Source: Prevotella sp. (GTDB lineage: Bacteria > Bacteroidota > Bacteroidia > Bacteroidales > Bacteroidaceae). Taken from it: a stretch of DNA of 64,000 nt. The notes under the pieces are model-generated. The model was not told the origin of the DNA. It was given only the letters and a program-made list of their open reading frames with translations, and searched no databases. A program made the position numbers and the translations under genes. The stretch lies in assembly GCA_017458005.1 (NCBI GenBank), contig JAFTGH010000012.1, positions 1-64,000 on the forward strand. Reading direction: 5' to 3'. Positions 26,281-32,765 of this stretch are shown one piece after another; position 1 is the stretch's first letter, and each line of letters opens with the position of its first letter.

Positions 26281-26859
26281 ATGACTGACGAGTTCAAGAC
26301 CATCAAGGAAGTGGCTGAGGGCTACTATACCGAGAAACGTAGTAAGTTTTTTGCGTTTGCCCACCATGTAGAGACGGTCGATGAAGTCAAGGATATATTG
26401 GTGGGTTATCGTAAGAAATATTACGATGCCCGCCATGTATGTTATGCCTATATGTTAGGGGCGGGTAGGGAAGAGTTCCGTGCCAATGATGATGGAGAAC
26501 CATCGTCGACGGCAGGCAAGCCGATTCTCGGACAGATCAACTCCAATGAGTTAACAGATATCCTCATTGTCGTGGTGCGCTATTATGGAGGTGTGAACCT
26601 TGGTACGAGCGGACTCATTGTTGCCTATCGGGAGGCTGCCGCTGATGCCATAGCCCATGCCACCATAGAGACACGACAGGTAGAGGAGGTCATCACCTAT
26701 ACCTTTGCCTATCCGCAGATGAATGACGTGATGCGGATTGTGAAGGAGATGAGTCCCCGTATTCTCTCCCAGACTTTCGATAATACTTGTGAGATCAAGT
26801 TGTCTATCCGTCAGAGTGAGGCAGAGGAGTTACGCAATCGTCTTGGCAAGTTATTATGA
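26281..26859 (+). CDS. YigZ/IMPACT-family protein
   Basis: A 192-residue YigZ-type protein. 'YYTEKRSKFFAFAHHVETVDEVK' and 'DARHVCYAY', then 'NDDGEPSSTAGKPILGQI' and 'VVVRYYGGVNLGTSGLIVAYREAA' are the defining UPF0029 sequences. The C-terminal part is the EF-G-like DUF1949 domain. The family is linked to translation or stress response by homology to yeast Yih1 and human IMPACT; the bacterial function is not settled. It ends 71 bp before tRNA-Ser. Confidence 0.85.
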   Translation: MTDEFKTIKEVAEGYYTEKRSKFFAFAHHVETVDEVKDILVGYRKKYYDARHVCYAYMLGAGREEFRANDDGEPSSTAGKPILGQINSNELTDILIVVVRYYGGVNLGTSGLIVAYREAAADAIAHATIETRQVEEVITYTFAYPQMNDVMRIVKEMSPRILSQTFDNTCEIKLSIRQSEAEELRNRLGKLL

Positions 26860-26874
26860 TTTGTCCATGATAAA

Positions 26875-26906
26875 TTTGGCAGTTCTCTGAAAAAGTATTA
26901 TCTTTG
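26875..26906 (+). promoter_or_regulatory. tRNA-Ser promoter
   Basis: TTTG 26875-26878, 20-bp spacer, TATCTTTG 26899-26906; about 24 bases before the mature tRNA. Confidence 0.8.
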
Positions 26907-26930
26907 CATCCGAATTTAAGAAGGGCAATA

Positions 26931-27018
26931 GGAAGGTTGGCAGAGTGATCGATCGCGCTGGACTCGAAATCCGGTATACCCCTTTCGGGTATCGGGGGTT
27001 TGAATCCCTCACCTTCCG
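26931..27018 (+). tRNA. tRNA-Ser (anticodon CGA)
   Basis: Acceptor stem GGAAGGT/ACCTTCC pairs fully, with G73 at 27018. The anticodon loop CTCGAAA puts CGA at 26965-26967, reading UCG serine codons. A long variable arm (TATACCCCTTTCGGGTATC) is as expected for a class II tRNA-Ser. CCA is not encoded (GCA follows). The 3' end from 27007 is the attachment site of the adjacent mobile element, which restores the tRNA end after integration. Confidence 0.95.
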
Positions 27019-27021
27019 CAA
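27007..27021 (+). other. attL core (tRNA 3' end)
   Basis: CCTCACCTTCCGCAA covers the T-arm 3' side and acceptor 3' strand of tRNA-Ser and is repeated at 38476-38490. Confidence 0.85.
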
Positions 27022-27027
27022 AAGGAG

Positions 27028-27043
27028 CCTCACTTTCCGCAAG
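27028..27043 (+). other. second att-like copy just inside attL
   Basis: CCTCACTTTCCGCAAG differs by one base from the attR sequence CCTCACCTTCCGCAAG, and keeps the G that attL lacks. It may be left from a previous integration or be a tandem site. Confidence 0.6.
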
Positions 27044-27049
27044 TATCGT

Positions 27050-27076
27050 AAAAGGGAACCCAATCGGTTCCCTTTT
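27050..27076 (+). terminator. terminator carried by the element behind tRNA-Ser
   Basis: Perfect 11-bp stem AAAAGGGAACC/GGTTCCCTTTT, loop CAATC, then more T. It replaces the tRNA's original terminator, which integration moved to 38497-38521. Confidence 0.85.
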
Positions 27077-27092
27077 TTAGTGTCTGATTGTC

Positions 27093-27115
27093 AGCACCTT
27101 ACAATTGTAAGTGCT
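27093..27115. repeat. palindrome near the left end of the element
   Basis: AGCAC-c-TTACAA / TTGTAAGTGCT: 11-bp arms interrupted by a single bulged C. A possible binding site for the integrase or excision factor. Confidence 0.55.
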
Positions 27116-27199
27116 TGAGAATGACCCTAATAGAGGGATGGACACCTCAAAAATGCAATGCCGCATTATGAAGCATCACGCAACATCATGACCAGCAAA

Positions 27200-27252
27200 T
27201 GTATTAGAGCGTGTATTATAGCCCTCCGTAACAAAGGTCTAACTATAATACA
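27200..27252. repeat. left arm-type repeats TGTATTAKAG (three copies)
   Basis: Direct copies at 27200-27209 (TGTATTAGAG) and 27212-27221 (TGTATTATAG), and an inverted copy at 27243-27252, 9 bases before the integrase ATG. Two further copies lie at the right end (38377, 38388). Their distribution is that of arm-type integrase sites. Confidence 0.7.
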
Positions 27253-27261
27253 TTTTAGCGT

Positions 27262-28416
27262 ATGACAGTCAAAACACCGCTTGTCCAGTACGTGTGGAAT
27301 CGTTACGGGAAAGCAACCTCCAAGAAGGAGGCAGTCGTCGAACTTCGTATCACCTACGAACGCAGACAGAAGTACATTTCAACAAACATTTGGCTGTTGC
27401 CCAAGCATTGGCGCAACGGCACAGTAGTTAACCGTGTGGATGCTATCCAACTCAACCAGACGCTCGATAAACTCATTGTTGAGGTCAGGAAAGTCATCTT
27501 TGAGATGATGGAGGAAGACAACATCGACATCTTCTCTATTCCAAATCGGCTCAAACGCCTACGCAGTGGTGGAATCTCGTTTATAGAGTTCTGTCAGAAA
27601 CGAGCTGAGATCAGAAGCTATAACAAGTCATCTGATAGCGCGAAGCGTTACGAGCGATTTATGCGCAAGTTTATCGAATGGGGTGAGATAGAGCACTGGG
27701 AAGATATCAGCGAAGAGAACATCATTGCTTTCGACGGTTATCTTGCTTCTAAAGGTTTCAAACCCTATTCCAAGTGGCAAAACTATCACCGTTTTCTCAA
27801 TTCATTCATCATCGATGCTGTCAATGAAGGTCTTCTCACAAAGAACCCATATAAGTGGGTACAGATTGAGAAAGAGAAGGCCAGAACAGGTATCGGTAAA
27901 TATCTTACTCCAGAAGAGTTTGAGAAGATTCGCTCTGTACGGATGACAACAGAGAGCCTTGAAAGAGTACGTGACCTCTTTGTGTTTCAAACATATACTT
28001 GCATGGCTTATACGGATATGTCAGCATTCGATGCTAATAAAATCCAAGAGGTGAAAGGAATGAAGGTCTATAGTGCCAAGCGTAACAAGACCAAAGAGAC
28101 CTTTACAATTCCCTTACTTTCTCCTGCTCTTGCCATCTTGAAGAAGTACAAGAATAAACTCCCACTTATCAGCAATGTAAAATACAACGAGTATCTGAAA
28201 GTGGTAGCCCAAGCTGCAGGCATCGACAAGCCCGTATCGAGTCACTGGGCCAGACATACAGGCGCGACTTTACTTCTCAACCAAGGTGGCCTTGACATGA
28301 AGATCGTGGCCAAGATATGTGGTCACTCCTCTACCCGCATCACTGAGAAAGTGTATGCCAAGTTGCTCGATGAATCGGTTGTTGATGCTATGGCTGGTGT
28401 AAATGAAATATTATAG
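27262..28416 (+). CDS. int: tyrosine recombinase (integrase of the tRNA-Ser element)
   Basis: A 384-residue integrase with N-terminal arm-binding region, SAM-like core-binding domain (residues ~110-200) and catalytic domain. Box II is complete: 'HWARHTGATLLLNQG' (HxxR), 'GHSSTRITEKVYAKL' (His and nucleophile Tyr). The first catalytic arginine is missing: the usual TGLRxxD segment reads 'YTCMAYTDMSAFD'. Loss of Arg I is known for the CTnDOT integrase IntDOT and its Bacteroidetes relatives, which remain active. It is placed next to attL and transcribed inward, overlapped by arm-type repeats, which could allow autoregulation. Confidence 0.92.
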   Translation: MTVKTPLVQYVWNRYGKATSKKEAVVELRITYERRQKYISTNIWLLPKHWRNGTVVNRVDAIQLNQTLDKLIVEVRKVIFEMMEEDNIDIFSIPNRLKRLRSGGISFIEFCQKRAEIRSYNKSSDSAKRYERFMRKFIEWGEIEHWEDISEENIIAFDGYLASKGFKPYSKWQNYHRFLNSFIIDAVNEGLLTKNPYKWVQIEKEKARTGIGKYLTPEEFEKIRSVRMTTESLERVRDLFVFQTYTCMAYTDMSAFDANKIQEVKGMKVYSAKRNKTKETFTIPLLSPALAILKKYKNKLPLISNVKYNEYLKVVAQAAGIDKPVSSHWARHTGATLLLNQGGLDMKIVAKICGHSSTRITEKVYAKLLDESVVDAMAGVNEIL

Positions 28417-28651
28417 CTTCGCGCGTACATTATTAAATATAAGAATGATAGCAAAAACAATACGTCCTCCCAATGTTCTTAGATGACAGACTTGTTATTG
28501 CACATTCTCTCGTTTTTGTGCAAAAACAGGCTACTTTTCATCCTGTTTAGTCGTAAATGTGTTAAATCAAGACTTTCTCCTTGTTTATTTTTGATATATG
28601 GATGCTTTTGTCTTATTTTGCACGTAAAGAAATAATTTAATTCAAAACATT
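28417..28651. other. intergenic region with tandem hairpins and one copy of a 21-bp direct repeat
   Basis: Two adjacent hairpins (28498-28523 with arms TTGCACA/TGTGCAA; 28524-28548 with arms AAACAGG/CCTGTTT) may end integrase transcription. Just after them, 28556-28576 is a 21-bp sequence beginning AATGTGTTAAATCAAG, repeated exactly at 32459-32479. No open frame was seen. Confidence 0.65.
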
Positions 28652-28909
28652 ATGGACATTTTTCTTAGCGAAAAGCAGATGGAACAAATAGCTGCAAAAA
28701 CGGCAAACATCATCCTTCGTAAGATGAAGGAAGACAAAGAACCACCCACAGAGATGGTAAGTGTCAAAGAAGCCGCTCGCATTCTAAACATCAGTGAGAA
28801 CCACATGCGGCGTATTAAGGATCAGTTCCCACATATCAAAAACGGGAACAACTCCCAAGGGCACATTTTGTTTGTGCGGGAAGCATTATTAAAAACGTAT
28901 GCAAAATGA
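28652..28909 (+). CDS. helix-turn-helix protein, excisionase-like
   Basis: An 85-residue protein whose C-terminal half 'MVSVKEAARILNISENHMRRIKDQFPHIKNG' is a MerR/Xis-type winged HTH (HTH_17). The first 30 residues form a helix. In Bacteroidales elements such genes next to the integrase act as recombination directionality factors or regulators of mobilization genes; which applies here is not visible. Its stop overlaps the following ATG by 4 bases. Confidence 0.75.
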   Translation: MDIFLSEKQMEQIAAKTANIILRKMKEDKEPPTEMVSVKEAARILNISENHMRRIKDQFPHIKNGNNSQGHILFVREALLKTYAK

Positions 28910-29256
28910 CAAAAACAGGATTAAATGTGACTACAGAGCAGGAAATAAAGGAAATATGGAGTGAATTACTTGACTATGCCAAGCAACATGCCACCGACCA
29001 CGGCTGGAACTCCGGCATCAAATGGCTGCAGCAAGCCTTTAACGAATACCTCTCCATGAGCGACGAGGTACCAGGCTATGGCATGGGTGGTGCTCCTGGC
29101 AGCAAACACAATCGTGAGGTACTTGCTGGGCGCATCGTCCTCGAACTCGGCAACGGTGTCGGTGGCCGTCACCTTCTCACAGATCGGCAGGTTGCCCAAT
29201 TGAAAGAATCACTTGATTGGGTCGTTAATGCCCCATCGAGAGGATTACACCTTTAA
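28906..29256 (+). CDS. hypothetical protein, 116 aa
   Basis: I do not recognise this family. The protein is soluble, helical in the first 45 residues ('EQEIKEIWSELLDYAKQHATDHGW'), with a Gly-rich middle 'GYGMGGAPGSKHNREVLAGR' and a final 'LLTDRQVAQLKESLDWV' helix. The 4-base overlap with the HTH gene indicates translational coupling and a shared role in the element's regulation or replication. Composition in this gene is more GC-rich than in the neighbours. Confidence 0.6.
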   Translation: MTKTGLNVTTEQEIKEIWSELLDYAKQHATDHGWNSGIKWLQQAFNEYLSMSDEVPGYGMGGAPGSKHNREVLAGRIVLELGNGVGGRHLLTDRQVAQLKESLDWVVNAPSRGLHL

Positions 29257-29287
29257 CCCAATATAAATGAATATGAAAATAAAACCG

Positions 29288-29362
29288 CTATAAAAAAGAA
29301 AGCCCCGAACATTTCTGCTCGGGGATACGGGTTCGGAAGAACTGCGTTACCTTTCTTCTGTA
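29288..29362 (-). ncRNA. putative minus-strand small RNA, about 75 nt
   Basis: A complete transcription unit without an open frame: promoter at 29369-29399, predicted 5' end near 29362, and an intrinsic terminator whose 9-bp stem CCCCGAGCA/TGTTCGGGG with GAAA tetraloop (29302-29323) is followed by GCTTTCTTTTTTAT. It lies upstream of and opposite to the helicase gene. Targets unknown; regulation of element replication is a guess. Confidence 0.7.
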
Positions 29363-29368
29363 GCGGAG

Positions 29369-29399
29369 GCAAAGTTACGCATTATTTCCGAATCCTACA
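29369..29399 (-). promoter_or_regulatory. promoter of the minus-strand small RNA
   Basis: On the minus strand TTG (29397-29399), 20 bp, TAACTTTG (29369-29376): a full Bacteroidetes promoter pointing away from the helicase gene. Confidence 0.75.
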
Positions 29400-29444
29400 A
29401 GTTTTGTTTTAATTATTTTAGAAATTTACTAAAAAAGGATTGAA

Positions 29445-30995
29445 ATGATGCAATTAGCAAGGTTATATACGCTCACAGAGCAAGGAGTTAACATCATTAA
29501 GTTAGTGTATCCACAGGTAAAGGAATCAGAATTAGAGCGGAGAAAGACTGAGAAGTATGGTGAAGTGTGCTATGTGCGTGGCACAGATAATAAGTGGTAC
29601 AGTCCCATAGAAGCTTACATGGTAAGCCATAAGAAAACACTGGGCAGCAAGGAGGAGTTCAAGTCTGCGATCAATGAGATAGCGCAAACCTTTGGACTTG
29701 ATGGCAGGGGAAAAGAAAAAAAGGAAAGTGTAGTAGATGAAAGCGAGATAGAGGCGATTGCCTCGAAGCTATTACGTATAGGGGGAAGGTGGTATAAGAA
29801 AGCCAAAGACCCACAGACTGGTCAGACCACACTCTATGACATCAACAGTTCGTCGATAGTCAGCGACTACGGCAAAGAAATAGGTAACATGGTGCTGAAG
29901 GTTGCACCAAAGTACCTTGCTAAGACCAATATACCCTCACATACAGACTATCAGGAGAGCATAGACAATGGTGACGGCGAATTGTTCTATAACATATATC
30001 GTCCGCTCTCGCACACTCCAACTGAAGGTGAGTGGCCGCATATAGAGAAACTTCTGCGGCACATATTCCAGGAGCAATATGAGATGGGGTTGGACTACCT
30101 CGAGATACTTTACGAAAAACCTCTACACCCACTGCCAGTAGTGTTGCTTGTCAGCGAGGAGACAGGAACAGGTAAGTCCACGTTTTGCAAATTTCTTAAT
30201 GCCATTTTCTGTGAAAATGCCCTTCCTCTTACTCCTGAGATTGTGGAGTCCCGCTTCAATAGTTATTGGATCGGTAAGTTGTTGGGGTACATCGAGGAAC
30301 AAGCCGATGACAGTAACGACAGGAAAAAGCAGAATGCCAAGGTGAAAAATATAGTGACGGCAGAAACCCTACCGTCTGAGTCGAAGGGAAAAGATCCTAA
30401 GCTTGCATTCAATTTCCTAAAGATAGTCATTTGCAGTAATGACGAATATACCCCAGTTAAGATAGATCCCAATGACACCCGCTACTGGGTTCGAAAAGTT
30501 CCGGCCCTCTCAAGGAAAGAAGAAGGCACAGATATTCTGGATGCGTGCAAGAAAGAAATACCTTTCTTTCTGCACTTTCTGCAGGATAGGCAGATGAGAT
30601 ATGAGCGCAAGAATCGACTATGGTTTGCACCCGAGGAAATACACACAGATGCCTGGCGCACGATAGTACGTCATAGTCAGTCATCATTGGAGCAAGAACT
30701 AAGGGAGATTCTTCTTGACATTATGCGCGAGAAACAAGTAGAAATGTTAAAGTATGACTTTACCACTCTGGTCGAGCTCTGTGATCGACTAAAGCTATCT
30801 GTTAGACTTAAGTGTTCCATCACGCGAAACGATATACGCGAGATACTTCATGGATGGGGTATGGAAGCCTCTAAGAAGGCAGCTCGCTTCACTTACTATT
30901 TGCGCGATTCGGTCAGCGGAGCGTCATATTCTCGCCCAAGAATCGGCAAGGTCATAAAAATCTCCAAGAAAAAACTAAGCGAAAATGATTTCTGA
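29445..30995 (+). CDS. primase-helicase (DUF5906-like P-loop ATPase)
   Basis: A 516-residue protein with an N-terminal ~150-residue region of unknown fold and a central P-loop ATPase: Walker A in 'LLVSEETGTGKSTFCKFL', an acidic strand 'LGYIEEQADD' and sensor-like 'LKIVICSNDEYTPV' with 'DPNDTRYWVRKV'. This order is that of superfamily 3-like helicases of Bacteroidales elements (annotated primase-helicase, DUF5906, or VapE-like). It probably unwinds the element's origin, next to the GTTAC cluster that follows it. ATG 29445 is followed by a second ATG. Confidence 0.82.
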   Translation: MMQLARLYTLTEQGVNIIKLVYPQVKESELERRKTEKYGEVCYVRGTDNKWYSPIEAYMVSHKKTLGSKEEFKSAINEIAQTFGLDGRGKEKKESVVDESEIEAIASKLLRIGGRWYKKAKDPQTGQTTLYDINSSSIVSDYGKEIGNMVLKVAPKYLAKTNIPSHTDYQESIDNGDGELFYNIYRPLSHTPTEGEWPHIEKLLRHIFQEQYEMGLDYLEILYEKPLHPLPVVLLVSEETGTGKSTFCKFLNAIFCENALPLTPEIVESRFNSYWIGKLLGYIEEQADDSNDRKKQNAKVKNIVTAETLPSESKGKDPKLAFNFLKIVICSNDEYTPVKIDPNDTRYWVRKVPALSRKEEGTDILDACKKEIPFFLHFLQDRQMRYERKNRLWFAPEEIHTDAWRTIVRHSQSSLEQELREILLDIMREKQVEMLKYDFTTLVELCDRLKLSVRLKCSITRNDIREILHGWGMEASKKAARFTYYLRDSVSGASYSRPRIGKVIKISKKKLSENDF

Positions 30996-31020
30996 GGAAA
31001 TAGAAAAAACGGTCACAAAA

Positions 31021-31185
31021 GTTACAACGTTACACATGCTGATTATCAGAGAGTTAAGCGTAACACCCGTAGCAACGAAATTTAAAATTGTTACAGAAGT
31101 TACAAAAGATACAGAAAAGTTACATGCAAAAGCCCTTTATTTATCGGGGTATGAAGGCTGTTTGTAACTTTGTAACTTTTGTAAC
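31021..31185. repeat. GTTAC iteron-like cluster, candidate replication origin
   Basis: Nine GTTAC/GTAAC pentamers lie at 31021, 31029, 31060, 31090, 31099, 31119, 31164, 31172 and 31181, with core TGATTATCAGAGAGTTA at 31040-31056. The cluster sits between helicase and primase genes. The last copies also form a TAACTTTG -7 box (31165-31172) for the primase gene. Confidence 0.65.
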
Positions 31186-31206
31186 CGACTTTTGAAAAAT
31201 GAAATT

Positions 31207-32070
31207 ATGAACATTAAGCAAATCAAAGAAATCGTTACCTGTCTGGATTATCTGGGTGACAGAGTTGTGAAGAAGGTGGCCAATGGCTACCTGGCTCGCG
31301 CCCCATGGAGGGAGGATAACAACCCTTCCCTGACAATCACCCCTAACGGCAGGGGATGGCATGACATGGCGACTGGTGCACACGGCAGCGTCATTGATCT
31401 TGTTATGCTGCATCTTAGTTGTGACCTGCAACGTGCCTGTGAGGAACTGGAGTGTGCCAATCCTTCTTTTTCTTTTCCCCAGCCCAAATCAGAGTATGGC
31501 GGGGGAAGAGAAAAAGAAACTTTCACACGGTTCGACGTGGTACCGTTGCAGTCCAGAGGGTTGTTTGCTTATCTCCATCAGCGACGTGTGAACATTGAGA
31601 TCGCTAAACAGTTCCTGAAGGAGGCGCACTATTCCACCAAGCAGCCAGACGATGGTACGTATATCTACTCGCTGGCATACGGCAATGACAAAGGTGGTTA
31701 TGAACTCAGGAACTCACTCCAAGTTGGGGGTAAACTATCTAAATCGCCCAAAGGCATAACAACCCACTTTGATTGTGGGAATGCGCCTACGGTCGTTTTT
31801 GAGGGCTTCTTTGACATGCTGTCGTTCGCCACCCTGTGCGGAGGGGTGAAGCACAACTATGTCGTGTTAAACAGCATCGTCAACAAAGAGGCCGCATTGG
31901 ACGCTTTGAAAACGTCACAGAATCAATTGTACCTATGCCTGGACAACGACAAGGGAGGTGAAGACACCACCGCATGGTTCCTGAAGCAGTTTTCATCGGC
32001 CATCGACATTAGGTGCAGGTTTGCCCCTCATAAGGACGTAAACGAGTATTTATGTAGTACTACTCGATGA
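31207..32070 (+). CDS. toprim-domain DNA primase of the element
   Basis: A 287-residue DnaG-like protein. The N-terminal ~60 residues follow the CHC2 zinc-ribbon pattern, but the cysteines are gone: 'APWREDNNPSLTI' and 'WHDMATGAHGSVIDLV' stand where CPFH and CFxCGxGGD are expected. The toprim part shows 'TVVFEGFFDMLSF' (Glu) and 'LYLCLDNDKGG' (DxD). Such zinc-less primases are usual in Bacteroidales mobile elements. ATG 31207 is chosen over TTG 31192. With the preceding helicase it would start replication of the excised circle. Confidence 0.85.
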   Translation: MNIKQIKEIVTCLDYLGDRVVKKVANGYLARAPWREDNNPSLTITPNGRGWHDMATGAHGSVIDLVMLHLSCDLQRACEELECANPSFSFPQPKSEYGGGREKETFTRFDVVPLQSRGLFAYLHQRRVNIEIAKQFLKEAHYSTKQPDDGTYIYSLAYGNDKGGYELRNSLQVGGKLSKSPKGITTHFDCGNAPTVVFEGFFDMLSFATLCGGVKHNYVVLNSIVNKEAALDALKTSQNQLYLCLDNDKGGEDTTAWFLKQFSSAIDIRCRFAPHKDVNEYLCSTTR

Positions 32071-32535
32071 TAGAAGTACCTTTGTAGTTAACGAGAAATT
32101 TCCTTACATTCTTATGATTGGACGGTTTGACATATAAGGGATGACTATACTATGTTCCGTACACTCCACATGAAGACACTTCGTGCTGCTCTCTACAAAG
32201 TCCCCAGAAGTATGTCATTTCTTTCGGGATTTATTGCATGCCTAATTCGGTAAGCATGCAATTTATATAGCGGTAAGTCCGAATGATTTTTATCGGTGAA
32301 TTACGCCAATCTATTTCGGCTATCTCTGCACACCATTATCTTGTGATGCTGTAGTGACTTTCTATCACCATTAGTCGTTTTCATCTGACAGTCATTCTAA
32401 CCGATATTTTATCACTCCGATCTTCTTTTCAAGGTGTTTTTCTTGCTAATAAGTCATCAATGTGTTAAATCAAGACTTTTCTTCGCAGATGTCATGCAAC
32501 TAATGGCGGATTTCGTAACTTCGCGGCAGACGGAG
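32071..32535. other. non-coding region upstream of oriT
   Basis: No open frame is convincing. It holds a -7 box TACCTTTG (32077-32084), a hairpin with 9-bp arms ATTGCATGC/GCATGCAAT (32233-32262) and the second copy of the 21-bp repeat (32459-32479). Confidence 0.6.
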
Positions 32536-32722
32536 GTCTATTTTTATAAATAGACTAAACCTAATTAGGGATTTTCCAGAAATTGCCCTTTGGGACAACT
32601 CCCCAAAATCCCCGAATTAGGCCAAGGGAGCACCCCTTGGAACCCTTGAAGGGCTGCTTGCCCTTAGACCCAGACAGGGGGTGACCCTCCCCCTGTACCC
32701 TCCGCTCAGAGGCACGGCCTCT
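32536..32722. other. oriT-like hairpin cluster upstream of the relaxase
   Basis: Six inverted repeats in 187 bp: GTCTATTT/AAATAGAC (32536-32555); a long stem with one small internal loop, CCTAATT-A-GGGATTTT / AAAATCCC-CG-AATTAGG (32560-32621); CCAAGGG/CCCTTGG (32622-32640); AAGGGC/GCCCTT (32649-32665); CAGGGGG/CCCCCTG (32675-32695); AGAGGC/GCCTCT (32708-32722). Position 44 bp before a MobV gene and GC-rich hairpins suit a transfer origin. The nick site is not identified. Confidence 0.7.
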
Positions 32723-32765
32723 AAGAACTCTGTAAAGAAGATGTGTAACTTAATAGATGATAACA

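Noticed and set aside
27262-28416. Integrase inactivated by loss of the first catalytic arginine
   Set aside because: IntDOT and relatives lack the same arginine and are active; all other catalytic residues are present.
30985-31167. 60-codon frame after the helicase gene
   Set aside because: It is read entirely through the GTTAC repeat cluster; the peptide is made of the repeats and has no start signal of its own.
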